Source of the DNA: CAUZEO01 sp963578625 | GTDB lineage: Bacteria > Verrucomicrobiota > Kiritimatiellia > SLOV01 | Assembly (NCBI GenBank): GCA_963578625.1 | Contig: CAUZEO010000046.1 | Span: 1 to 20,597, forward strand | Reading direction: 5' to 3' | Length of the DNA: 20,597 bases | In this document: piece by piece, positions 7,178 through 15,738 of the stretch | Layout: each line of letters opens with the position of its first letter | Position numbering within the stretch: the first letter of the stretch is position 1 | Position numbers and translations under genes: made by a program | The notes under the pieces: model-generated | The model's database searches: none | Seen by the model: the letters and a program-made list of their open reading frames with translations, nothing else | Told to the model about the DNA's origin: nothing

Positions 7178-8949
7178 GAGAAGAGCACCTCTGATCCTGT
7201 CCTGAGCAGTTCCGAAAACCTGGAGGACGGGTCGCGTTCAAGCTTTTCCCGCAAGTCGTATTCTCGAATACGCCCTTCTTCCAGCACCAGAATGTCGTCC
7301 GCGCGCCGCACCGTGGAAAGCCGGTGGGCAATGAGGATGCCGGTGCGGTTTTTCAGAAGGCGGAGCCATGCGCTATGCAGTAACGCCTCGGATGCCGGAT
7401 CCAGCCTTGACGATGGTTCGTCGAGGATGACAAGGCCTGGATCCTTCATGAAAACCCGGACGAACGCGAGTAGTTGGGCTTCTCCGGCCGACACACCCTG
7501 GCCTCCCGAATAGAGCATGGTATCCAGTCCGCCGGGCAGACGATCCAGCCATGCCCGGATCCCCAGTTGGCCCACGACGCTCTGAATTTTCTCATCTGAT
7601 ATGTCCCGGTTGAAAAACGTAATGTTGTCGCGGACGGTACCGTGAAACAACTGAACATCCTGGGTGACCAATCCGATTCGATGCCGGAGATCGGAGATGT
7701 CGACGTCCTTGACGTCGTGACCGCCCACCCGGACGGCGCCTCGCTGCGCGTCGTACAGACGGAACAGCAGTCGGGTGATCGTGCTTTTACCGCTGCCGGT
7801 CTTACCGATGATGCCGAGCACCCGGCCCGGGGCCAGGTTCAGGGTGAAGTCCTGCAGAACCGGCACCGATTTCCGGTACTCGAAGGTGGTGTGGTCGAAT
7901 GCGACGGTCAGGGGGCCGTCGGGCAACGGTTTCCCGCCGTTTTCCGGCAGAGCGCTTCGCAAGTTCATGAGCTCTTTGATACGGGCAATACTGGCGCCGG
8001 CGTTCTGCAGATCCTGGAACTGGCGGGTGAGCTGCATGACCGGCATCCGAAGCATTTCCGTGTAGATGTAAAAGAGAAAAACGGTTCCTATGGATACTGC
8101 AAAGGCGCGGTGCAGATAGATCCCGACGCCGATTGCCAAAACGTTGGCGAGGGCGAACAGGAGCATGAGGGCGAGGTAGATGCACGACCGAAGCATCCAG
8201 GCCTTTCGGCTCAGGTGAAAGTTGGCGTGATTCCTCCGATAGAACCGGTCCAGAACGTAGCCGCGGCCGCCATTGGCCCGCAGGTCATCGAGAGCGGCCA
8301 GCTTTTCCTCCAGGAACCCGAAGAATTTCGCCCGGGCTTCCTGCTGCTGCTGAAACACCGGCATGGCAAGATTGCGAAGTTTGATCAGCAGGTAGAAGGT
8401 CACCACGGCGAAGATGGCAAGACCTCCGCCGACGATGAGACTCTCCCTGACGAGTAGAGTGACAACGCCGACGCTCAGCAGGATGCTGCCGAGAATCTGG
8501 ATCAGGAACTGGGAGAAAAAATTGGATAGATTGGTTACATCGCCGTCGATGCGCTCAATCAACTCTCCCGGGGTCCGGTCATTGTGAAACCCCATATCGA
8601 GGCGAATGCAGTGTCCCGCAAGATCCCGGCGCAGCTCATTGGTGGAGGACCAGCCTATGTCGGCGCCGAGATAGGTGGCGCTGGCGGAGAACACCTGGTT
8701 GGCCACCGCGAGCACGAGGTAGGCTAGCGCGATCCATCCCAGCAGATCCAATTCGATGCCGGCCTGCGCGGAGTCGATGTAATAGCGCAGAAATTGTGGA
8801 CCCGCCAGTTGGAGTCCGATACTGGTGAAGAGAGAAAAGGCGAGCAGGGCCGCTTTGATCCTGTGCGGCCGCAGGTACCGGTCTAGCAATCGGGCATAGT
8901 CGAGAAAGTCCGTATGGGCTTTAACAGGCAAAACAATCGTGTCGACCAA
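7174..8949 (-). CDS. ABC exporter half-transporter (permease + ATPase), degenerate signature
   Basis: A 591-residue ABC exporter half with the membrane domain first (helices from about residue 30 to 320, with the FHNDRTPGELIERIDGDV coupling region) and the nucleotide-binding domain after. Motifs are Walker A GKTGSGKST (about 380), Q-loop LVTQDVQLFHGTVRDNI, signature VSAGEAQ in place of LSGGQ (about 486), Walker B LVILDEPSSRLDP with an intact catalytic Glu (about 506) and the switch His in AHRLST (about 540). The degenerate signature faces the partner's Walker A/B, whose catalytic residue is Asp. Both changes therefore fall in the same composite site, leaving one consensus ATPase site. I take the TTG at 8949 as start because no in-frame ATG lies near the N-terminus; it follows the 131-residue gene by 19 bases. 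Start confidence is moderate, family confidence high. Confidence 0.92.
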   Translation of the reverse strand: MVDTIVLPVKAHTDFLDYARLLDRYLRPHRIKAALLAFSLFTSIGLQLAGPQFLRYYIDSAQAGIELDLLGWIALAYLVLAVANQVFSASATYLGADIGWSSTNELRRDLAGHCIRLDMGFHNDRTPGELIERIDGDVTNLSNFFSQFLIQILGSILLSVGVVTLLVRESLIVGGGLAIFAVVTFYLLIKLRNLAMPVFQQQQEARAKFFGFLEEKLAALDDLRANGGRGYVLDRFYRRNHANFHLSRKAWMLRSCIYLALMLLFALANVLAIGVGIYLHRAFAVSIGTVFLFYIYTEMLRMPVMQLTRQFQDLQNAGASIARIKELMNLRSALPENGGKPLPDGPLTVAFDHTTFEYRKSVPVLQDFTLNLAPGRVLGIIGKTGSGKSTITRLLFRLYDAQRGAVRVGGHDVKDVDISDLRHRIGLVTQDVQLFHGTVRDNITFFNRDISDEKIQSVVGQLGIRAWLDRLPGGLDTMLYSGGQGVSAGEAQLLAFVRVFMKDPGLVILDEPSSRLDPASEALLHSAWLRLLKNRTGILIAHRLSTVRRADDILVLEEGRIREYDLREKLERDPSSRFSELLRTGSEVLFS

Positions 8950-8968
8950 GCGGGACGAAAGACGAGCC

Positions 8969-9364
8969 TTACGTCAGCGTGATGCCGCCGCCAGCGCCGG
9001 GCATGGAGCCGGGCTTGTCTATGGACGGGACGACGATTTTGGAGGCTTCCTGCCTCTGCATTTCTCGCGCTTCTTCAACCATCCGGTCCACCGCTTCCTT
9101 GACGGCTTCAGGGAATTTCTCGATGGCATCGGCAAGGGACTCCGCTTCGATGTGGGCCGTCACCGGGAGCACCCCGGCGCGGGACATCAGTTGAGTCTGC
9201 GCGACAAACTTTTTCTGCCGTGTCTCATCCACCGAGCCGTCGACCTTGACCGGAGTCAGCACCTGCATCGAAGCAGCTTTCAAGTCGGTGATCATCTCTT
9301 CGCGATACAAGCCGGCTGCGTCGACGGAGATGTTATCCAGGTTGATTTTTTCTGCTTCGCTCAT
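8969..9364 (-). CDS. Conserved-looking hypothetical protein, first gene of the ABC exporter operon
   Basis: A 131-residue acidic, soluble protein with no signal peptide or membrane segment. The ATG at 9364 is preceded by AAAGGA at a good distance, so the start is firm. It begins MSEAEKINLDNISVDAAGLY and has a charged helical stretch (AIEKFPEAVKEAVDRMVEEA, about 85-104), then a glycine/proline tail (GSMPGAGGGITLT). The middle (LTPVKVDGSVDETRQKKFVA, then LPVTAHIEAE) suggests a small beta-rich core. I do not recognise the family. It is first in a run with the two ABC halves, 19 bases ahead of the next start, so it is probably co-expressed. It could be an accessory or regulatory partner or just an operon neighbour. 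Confidence 0.75.
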   Translation of the reverse strand: MSEAEKINLDNISVDAAGLYREEMITDLKAASMQVLTPVKVDGSVDETRQKKFVAQTQLMSRAGVLPVTAHIEAESLADAIEKFPEAVKEAVDRMVEEAREMQRQEASKIVVPSIDKPGSMPGAGGGITLT

Positions 9365-9400
9365 GACGGAATCCTTTGTTCCTGTAGATTAAAGAGCCAC

Positions 9401-9429
9401 TTTATACAGGATTCGGGCGTGCGGCGATA
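9401..9429 (-). promoter_or_regulatory. Possible promoter of the ABC exporter operon
   Basis: Read on the minus strand, TATAAA (9406-9401) lies 37 bases before the ATG at 9364, and the preceding bases are TG. The -35 region, about 17 bases further upstream (about 9429-9424, TATCGC), is a poor match to TTGACA. Only the -10 box and its position support the call. Confidence 0.3.
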
Positions 9430-9447
9430 GTTTAATTTCGTAAACTA
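9428..9447. promoter_or_regulatory. Perfect 7-bp inverted repeat in the divergent region
   Basis: TAGTTTA (9428-9434) and TAAACTA (9441-9447) form a perfect dyad around a 6-base spacer. It lies just upstream of the possible -10 box of the minus-strand operon. Such AT-rich dyads often bind dimeric repressors, but a chance dyad cannot be excluded. Confidence 0.3.
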
Positions 9448-9486
9448 AGAATCTGGTGGCGCTTCGAGCGATGTGGGCTCACACTT

Positions 9487-9598
9487 GTCTGTGAGTACAG
9501 GTTTCGATATTCGACATTCGACATTTTCTGACGAACGGTTCCCTGACCCCAATTTTGACTCTTAACGTTTGAAGAATCCGGCCCAGCCAGAGGACCCA
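9487..9598. repeat. Dispersed repeat, copy B (REP-like)
   Basis: It shares three ordered blocks with copy A at 1051-1193: GTGAGTACAGGTTTC, CCTGACCCCA and TGAAGAATCCGGCCCAGCCA. The interior differs and has a short direct repeat (ATTCGACATTCGACATT, about 9513-9529). The copy lies in the divergent region between the ABC operon and the addAB-like genes. Its last 30 bases are in frame with the nuclease gene and add a false N-terminus beginning at TTG 9569. Confidence 0.55.
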
Positions 9599-9625
9599 CT
9601 GGTTCGTGATGCGCAAGATCTTCTG

Positions 9626-12481
9626 ATGCCTGTGACCCGACATTTTTTGGGATACGACCGGCCGCAGATTCAAGCGGTTTGCCGGTTTTTGCTGCCGGAC
9701 CGGATCAGGACAGCGCCTGAGTTGGACCCCCTGTTGCTGGTCGTACCAACCCGGCGGGCGGGAAGAAGGATCCTGGAGTGCCTTTCTGGCGTTTGCGAGG
9801 AGCATGGAACCGGGTTGTTTCCACCATCGATCCGACTTCCGACGGAGTTGGTTCGGCTCGATACCTCCCACCTCGCGTCCCCCGCGCTGGTGCTGGCGGC
9901 ATGGGTCCAGGTACTTCGAAATGCCGATTTGCGGAGGTTTCCGGCGCTCTTTCCCGATTGTCCACCAGATCAGGGGACTTCCTGGGCGCTTTATGTCGCA
10001 GATGTAATTCAACGGCTGCGCAGCGAACTTGCGGAAGGCGGGTTCCTGATTTGCGATATCGTGAAAGACGTAGGCGAAGATCTAACCGAACTAGACCGGT
10101 GGCGGAACCTGGCGAGCCTGGAGTCTGCTTACCTTTCGGTCATGGACCGGACCGGGCGAGTGGATCCGTGCACCGCGATGATCACCGCGGCAGCGGATCC
10201 GGTGTTGCCGCCCGGCATCCGGCAGATCGTGGTTGCCGGGGTCCCGGACTTGTCCCCGGTGGTCGCCCGATTCCTGATGCGGCTCGGCGATGAGCATTCG
10301 ATCGACCTGCTCATCCACGCACCGGACTCTCTCGCGGATCTTTTCGATCGCTGGGGCCGTCCGATTCCCGGCGAGTGGGCCGGTCGAACCCTGGAGATCC
10401 CCGACGCATCCCGCCGTATCTGTCTGGCCGCGAACGAATCAGCACAGGCTGGCGCGGTGGTCCGGCTTCTTAACGATTCCGATCCCGAATGCAGCGTTGC
10501 TATCGGAGTTCCGGATTCCAACATTCTTTGCCCTCTGCGTGATGCGTTGGAGCGGTCGGGATACACGCCATTCGATCCGACCGGACGTGCTTTTCGGGAC
10601 CATTCGCTCTTTCATCTTCTGGATGCGTGGCATGGGCTGCTCTCCGTCGGGGACTACGCAGCACTCGCCCGGTTCATGAGGCACCCCGATTTCATCCGGT
10701 ACTACGAACAGCGGGATATCTGTGTTGCCTCCGTTCTTGAACAGCTGGATACCCTGCAGAATCAGCACCTCCCGGCGGGTCTTGATGAGGTAGTCCGCGT
10801 CCTCGATGACCACGAAGCGTATTGCGGTGAGACGGGGCGGGAGAACACGTATCCTGAACTGATCAAGGCCATCCGGCTCCTGCGTGATCGCCTGCACGAT
10901 TTCGAAGAGATGCCCGGTGTCGAGTCGGTGAAGACCTTTCTCAAGGATGTGCTCGGTGATTTCGCCCCGGGACCTGATTCGATGGACGCCCAACTCTTCT
11001 CGGATGCTGCAGATCTGGTTCTGTCTGGCCTGGAGGACGTCTCCGAGGCCGAGCGGGCGAACCTGATCCAACCCGGGCAGGACGGGCTACGTTTGCTCAT
11101 TCATTGCTTGAAAGATGCCGAAATGTTCGCCCGCCGGGTGGATGAGGAGCTTGTGCTTGAAGGTTGGCTTGAAGTGCCCTGGTCGGATGCCCAGTGGCTG
11201 ATTCTCGCCGGGATGAATGACGAAGTCGTACCGTCGGGATTTCGGGGAGATCCATTTCTGCCTGATTCGCTTCGCAGCAAAATCGGCCTGAAACACGGCG
11301 AAGAACGTCTCGCACGCGATGCCTTTCTTCTCGCGGGCCTGATTGCATCGCGTCCTGATCCGGGCGGCGTGACTATACTCTATGGAAAGACGGCCCGGTC
11401 CGGAGATCCGCTCAAGCCATCCCGGCTGCTTCTGCGATGTTCGGACGAAGAACTACCCGGGCGTGCGCGGCAGCTTTTCGGCGAAGCGGAGGTTGCGCGT
11501 GATGACGTGCCGCCGTCTGTCTCATTTCCGCTGGATGTCCTTGCCGCCCTTGGCCAGGAGGCCGCGGACCATCCGGATTCCCTGCATGTCACCGCATTCG
11601 GGACGTACCTGGATTGTCCGTTCCGATACTATCTTTCGCACATCCTCCGGATGCAGGAACTGGACGACCGCAAAATGGAATTGGATGCCCTGGACTTCGG
11701 CAACCTGGTTCACTATGCGCTCGAACAGTTGGGGCGATCCGAGGAACTGCGGGTCAGCACCGATACCGAGAGAGTAGGGGCATTCCTTGCGGAGTCCGCG
11801 GAACGTTTCGCGTACGGCAGATACAGCTCACACCCGCCTTTGTCGGTGGAAATACAGCTTCGTTCCGCTACCGAGCGGCTTCGAAAGGCGGCGGAGGTTC
11901 ATGTCGCCGAACTGGCGGCGGGGTGGGAGATCCTCGATGTTGAACGGCGCGTGCGGGGCGAATTCGAGGGCTTAACCATCGTGGGGAAGATCGACCGGAT
12001 TGACCGGCATCGAGTGACGGGCGCCTGCCGGTTACTCGACTACAAAACCTCCGAGACAGCTGAGCCCGTTGCCAAGGCGCATATCGGCCGGCGCGACCCG
12101 GAGAGTCGTCCCTACGCGAGCGTCACTATGGACAAGAAACAGGGAACCTGGACCGGCCTCCAATTGCCTCTCTACCGGATGCTCCTGGAGCAGGATGGGT
12201 TTGGCGAAGGCGTGGAGATTGGCTACTTCAACCTTCCCAAGGCGGCGATGCAGACCGGCGTATCCATGTGGGAGAATTTCGATGAGAAGCTGGTCGACCG
12301 CGCCGGGCACTGCGCTCGCGGGGTGATCCGCGACATCAAATCCGGCCGATTCTGGCCGCCGTGTGAGTCTGTAAAGTACGACAATTTTGAACGATTGTTT
12401 CCCTCGGCCTACGCGGCTTGCGTGGACGAGATTTCCCAGGCGAAGTTGATGCCCGGACAAGAAGGCGGTGCAGCGAGATGA
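9626..12481 (+). CDS. AddB/RexB-like nuclease subunit of a helicase-nuclease complex
   Basis: About 951 residues, PD-(D/E)XK nuclease family, probable partner of the AddA-like protein encoded next (overlap ATGA, 12478-12481). AddAB complexes resect double-strand breaks and load recombinase. The N-terminal part is an inactivated helicase fold: the Walker A position reads LLVVPTRRAGRRIL (about 32-45) without GKT. SDAQWLILAGMNDEVVPSG (about 515-535) is typical of AddB. The C-terminal nuclease has GTYLDCPFRYYLSHIL (about 660-675), VGKIDRID, LLDYKTSE (about 802-809, catalytic Asp and Lys) and GLQLPLYRMLL (about 842-852). The first iron-sulfur cysteine (CPF) is present, but the usual C-terminal three-cysteine cluster is not: only PPCESVKY and AACVDE are seen. 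I chose ATG 9626 (MPVTRHFLGYDRPQ) over TTG 9569 because the extra 19 residues are translated repeat B. Confidence 0.85.
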   Translation: MPVTRHFLGYDRPQIQAVCRFLLPDRIRTAPELDPLLLVVPTRRAGRRILECLSGVCEEHGTGLFPPSIRLPTELVRLDTSHLASPALVLAAWVQVLRNADLRRFPALFPDCPPDQGTSWALYVADVIQRLRSELAEGGFLICDIVKDVGEDLTELDRWRNLASLESAYLSVMDRTGRVDPCTAMITAAADPVLPPGIRQIVVAGVPDLSPVVARFLMRLGDEHSIDLLIHAPDSLADLFDRWGRPIPGEWAGRTLEIPDASRRICLAANESAQAGAVVRLLNDSDPECSVAIGVPDSNILCPLRDALERSGYTPFDPTGRAFRDHSLFHLLDAWHGLLSVGDYAALARFMRHPDFIRYYEQRDICVASVLEQLDTLQNQHLPAGLDEVVRVLDDHEAYCGETGRENTYPELIKAIRLLRDRLHDFEEMPGVESVKTFLKDVLGDFAPGPDSMDAQLFSDAADLVLSGLEDVSEAERANLIQPGQDGLRLLIHCLKDAEMFARRVDEELVLEGWLEVPWSDAQWLILAGMNDEVVPSGFRGDPFLPDSLRSKIGLKHGEERLARDAFLLAGLIASRPDPGGVTILYGKTARSGDPLKPSRLLLRCSDEELPGRARQLFGEAEVARDDVPPSVSFPLDVLAALGQEAADHPDSLHVTAFGTYLDCPFRYYLSHILRMQELDDRKMELDALDFGNLVHYALEQLGRSEELRVSTDTERVGAFLAESAERFAYGRYSSHPPLSVEIQLRSATERLRKAAEVHVAELAAGWEILDVERRVRGEFEGLTIVGKIDRIDRHRVTGACRLLDYKTSETAEPVAKAHIGRRDPESRPYASVTMDKKQGTWTGLQLPLYRMLLEQDGFGEGVEIGYFNLPKAAMQTGVSMWENFDEKLVDRAGHCARGVIRDIKSGRFWPPCESVKYDNFERLFPSAYAACVDEISQAKLMPGQEGGAAR

Positions 12482-15400
12482 CTGTGGGCGAATCCGGAGA
12501 GCCGATAGTAGGGCATCTGTCCATTCCCGCATCGGCGGGTTCCGGCAAGACGTTCCGGCTCGCTCACCGGTACATCCAGCTTCTTGCGCTCGGTGAATCG
12601 CCGGAGCGTATTGCTGCCATGACCTTTTCCCGGAAAGCGGCGGGAGAGATTTTCGATACCATAGTAAAGCAACTCTGTAAGGCGGCCGAACGGAAGGAAG
12701 ACGCAGAGGAAGTGTCCGGGCACGCGGACATTTTGAACCACGGACCCGGCGAATACCTGGCGCTGTTGCGGTCGCTGCTGGACTCCATGGATCGTCTTCA
12801 CGTCGGAACGCTGGATAGTTTCGCGATTCGGATCGTGCAGTCCTTTCCCCTGGAATTGGGCATTACCATGGATTTCGAAGTGATGGAGACGGGCGGTTCG
12901 GTTGCCAGGGCCGCGAGAAATGAAGTGCTGCGGGGAATCCTCGAGCGGCGGAATCTGGACGCGTCGGCGCAGGAGGCATTTCTGCAATCCTTCAAGCAGG
13001 CCACGTTCGGTCAGGAACAAAAAAGCCTGGGCCGGTCCCTGGATCGTTTCGTGGATGATTTCCATGCTGAGTTCAGGGCGCTACCGGAGGAATCCGGATG
13101 GGGCGTAGGGGAGACGATATGGCCCGGTTCCTCCCCCTGGTTGAACCCGGCCAAAGACTTCGACGAATGCGGCCGGTTCCTGCGGGAGTTCACTGCCGCA
13201 TCGGAATTCCCGGACCGGGTTGCGCAGAAGTGGGTTGAGTTTATCGACGAGGCGGTCGCGTACCTGCCGGGTTCTCCCTGGGTCAATGCCATCAAATACA
13301 TGATGGAAAGGCTCTTGCCGATCAGCGCGGAGCTACGAGAGGGTCATGCCACGGTGCGGCTGTTCACGACCGACTGCGCACTCAATGCGGAGGTGTGCCG
13401 GGCATGTCTTGGCCTCGTGACGCACGTGATGTGGTGTGAGATTCGAAAGAACCTGGAAACCACCAAGGGCATCTTCCAGATCCTCCAGAGATTCGAGGCA
13501 ATCTACGATGAGCGGGTGCGGAAGCGGGGGAGGCTGACGTTCGACGATATCCAGTTTCTGCTGAGTCCGAACACCGCATCGGGCGGAGGAAAACCGCTGA
13601 GCGGTATTCCCGGGGAAGACAGGCTCTATATCGATTACCGTCTCGACGCCCAGCTTGACCACTGGCTGCTCGATGAGTTTCAGGACACCAGCGATATTCA
13701 ATGGAGCGTCCTGGAGAACCTGATCGATGAAGTAGTTCAGGATCCTTCCGGCCAGCGCACATTTTTCTACGTGGGGGACGTCAAGCAGGCGATCTATGGT
13801 TGGCGGGGAGGGAATGCCCGCCTGTTTGACCAGATCAAGAATCGATACCGGGAAACGATCGGCGAGGAACTCTTGAAGACATCGTACCGCTCCTGCGCCC
13901 ACGTTATCGATTGCGTCAACACCGTGTTCTCCTCGCTTCCCGCGGATCAGTTTTTGAAGGAAACGAGGATCCGGTGGGCGGAGGCATGGGAGGATCATGA
14001 GATTGCCGGGGGCAGCGTACCGGACAATGGCCACGTTTCGTTGCTCTCCCCCGCGGCGGAGACGGATCGGTTCGATGTAGCGGCCGGGATTGTGCGGGAG
14101 ATCGATCCGGTTCGCCGCGGTCTCAGCCTTGCCCTGCTGGTCCGAACCAACGACGAGGCCACGGATCTGGTCAAAGTTCTTCGGGGGAGTTGCGAAGGGG
14201 TGCCGGTGGTTCACGAGGGGCATGCGGGGGTACTGGATAGCCCCGTAGTTACCGCGCTGCTATCGCTTTTCAAGGTCGGCGCGCATCCCGGCGACGCCTT
14301 TGCGTGGAAGCACATCCTGATGACGCCCCTTGGCCGGATTATTCAGGAGCGCGGATTGACGCGGGAAACCCTGCCGCAGGCAGTGCTCGGCCAGATTCAC
14401 GTGACGGGTTACAGGGGATTTTTTCGGGACTGGGGCGACGCGCTGGCGCAGGTCGTCCTGCTGGACGAATTTGGTCGTCGCCGGCTCGATGACCTTGTCG
14501 ATGCTGCAGGTGAGTTTGACGCGGGTGGCACGAGGGATGCCGGCGCATTTCTGGATTTCATGGAAAGTTTTACGTTGAGGGAAGGGTCCTCGAAAAACGC
14601 GGTGCGAGTGATGACGATTCACCAGGCGAAAGGGCTGGGTTTTGACGTCGTCATCGTCCCGGCACTGCAGGGGCGGCCCATTCGGGGCGGCGGCGGGGCA
14701 GGTGTCATCACCGCGTATGACTCCGAATCCGAGAGACCAGTGTGGACGCTACAGATGCCCCGGAAACTCGTGGCCGAGAGTGACGAAGTCCTGCGCAAAG
14801 AGCTCCAAAGGCACGAGGAGGAGAAAAGCTTCGAAGCGTTGTGTGTCCTGTATGTGGCGATGACCCGGGCGCGGCATGCAATGTACATGATTGTCGATCG
14901 TCCGAAGCCCACCTCCACTGCTTATCCATCGGCACAATTTCTCCTGGATCAACTCGAGAAGCATGGCGTGGAAGGAGGCGACCCTCCGACCACCTTCGGA
15001 GACCAGCCCGCGCATTGTCATTTCGCGCGGGGTGAGTGGGGCTGGTACCTGTCTACATCGGAATTGGAGGCGACCCCGGCGCATGAAGTCCAGGAGCCGG
15101 TGCGAAAGCGCGATGCGTCCGCGCGAGCGCTGCCTGCGCGCGCGGTGACCTGGCGCTCCGTGCCTGGGAACCCGTTCACGGACAGGGCGGCGGACAGACT
15201 GGAGCTCGGTTCCGCAATTCACAATCTTTTCGAACGGGTAGAGTGGCTTCCGGAAGCCAATCCGATACAGGCGGTTGAATTGTGGAAGGAGACCGCGCCG
15301 TTCCCCGATAATGTCCGCGAAGCCGCGGCGAATCATTTTCGAACTGCCTGCGAGGCGAGCGCGGTCCAGGAATTGTTTGCGGAGCCGCCCGCGGGAGCGA

Positions 15401-15705
15401 TCGTGTGGAGAGAGCGGGCATTCCAGGTCATGCTGGAGGAGGGGCTGGTGTCCGGTCGCTTCGATCGGGTCGTCGTGGATGCGGATGACGATGGCATCGC
15501 GCGTCGCGCGTCGATCATAGATTTCAAAAGCGATTCGGTTGACGGTTCGGAAGACTTGTCAAGGAAAGCAGAGTCGCATCGCTCCCAGTTGCACCTCTAT
15601 CGGCGCGCATTATCCAAGCTGCTTCCGCTGGATGAGACGAAAATCGATTGTTTTGTCGTTTTTACCACGGTGGGCAAAGTGGTTGAACTTTATGCGCTGC
15701 CTTGA
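12478..15705 (+). CDS. AddA/RecB-like UvrD-family helicase-nuclease
   Basis: A 1075-residue superfamily 1A helicase with a C-terminal nuclease domain. Helicase motifs in order are Walker A PASAGSGKT (17-25), motif Ia AAMTFSRKAAGEI, VGTLDSFA, Walker B LLDEFQDTSD (about 398), motif III GDVKQAIYGWRGG (about 432), KTSYRS (motif IV), VMTIHQAKGLGFD (about 714, motif V) and VLYVAMTRARHAM (about 791, motif VI). The nuclease domain has SGRFDRVVVD, SIIDFKSD (about 1014, catalytic Asp and Lys) and HRSQLHLYRRAL. All helicase and nuclease residues I can check are intact. The start at 12478 overlaps the stop of the AddB-like gene; an upstream frame to 12418 would need a 60-base overlap and is less likely. 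The pair should unwind and degrade double-strand ends for recombinational repair. Substrate control by Chi-like sites cannot be judged. Confidence 0.93.
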   Translation: MTVGESGEPIVGHLSIPASAGSGKTFRLAHRYIQLLALGESPERIAAMTFSRKAAGEIFDTIVKQLCKAAERKEDAEEVSGHADILNHGPGEYLALLRSLLDSMDRLHVGTLDSFAIRIVQSFPLELGITMDFEVMETGGSVARAARNEVLRGILERRNLDASAQEAFLQSFKQATFGQEQKSLGRSLDRFVDDFHAEFRALPEESGWGVGETIWPGSSPWLNPAKDFDECGRFLREFTAASEFPDRVAQKWVEFIDEAVAYLPGSPWVNAIKYMMERLLPISAELREGHATVRLFTTDCALNAEVCRACLGLVTHVMWCEIRKNLETTKGIFQILQRFEAIYDERVRKRGRLTFDDIQFLLSPNTASGGGKPLSGIPGEDRLYIDYRLDAQLDHWLLDEFQDTSDIQWSVLENLIDEVVQDPSGQRTFFYVGDVKQAIYGWRGGNARLFDQIKNRYRETIGEELLKTSYRSCAHVIDCVNTVFSSLPADQFLKETRIRWAEAWEDHEIAGGSVPDNGHVSLLSPAAETDRFDVAAGIVREIDPVRRGLSLALLVRTNDEATDLVKVLRGSCEGVPVVHEGHAGVLDSPVVTALLSLFKVGAHPGDAFAWKHILMTPLGRIIQERGLTRETLPQAVLGQIHVTGYRGFFRDWGDALAQVVLLDEFGRRRLDDLVDAAGEFDAGGTRDAGAFLDFMESFTLREGSSKNAVRVMTIHQAKGLGFDVVIVPALQGRPIRGGGGAGVITAYDSESERPVWTLQMPRKLVAESDEVLRKELQRHEEEKSFEALCVLYVAMTRARHAMYMIVDRPKPTSTAYPSAQFLLDQLEKHGVEGGDPPTTFGDQPAHCHFARGEWGWYLSTSELEATPAHEVQEPVRKRDASARALPARAVTWRSVPGNPFTDRAADRLELGSAIHNLFERVEWLPEANPIQAVELWKETAPFPDNVREAAANHFRTACEASAVQELFAEPPAGAIVWRERAFQVMLEEGLVSGRFDRVVVDADDDGIARRASIIDFKSDSVDGSEDLSRKAESHRSQLHLYRRALSKLLPLDETKIDCFVVFTTVGKVVELYALP

Positions 15706-15738
15706 CTTCGTGCAGGGCTTTGAAGACAGTCTGCGCCG

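Noticed and set aside
6281..7513. Long plus-strand frame (410 codons) across the two ABC genes
   Set aside because: It is antisense to strong ABC transporter genes with all motifs on the other strand, and its translation is low-complexity and rich in His, Asp and Arg with no family signal.
7642..8457. Plus-strand frame of 271 codons opposite the first ABC half
   Set aside because: Shadow of the transporter's membrane and ATPase domains.
13333..14223. Minus-strand frame of 296 codons inside the helicase gene
   Set aside because: Shadow of the AddA-like gene; helicase motifs II and III lie in the plus frame here.
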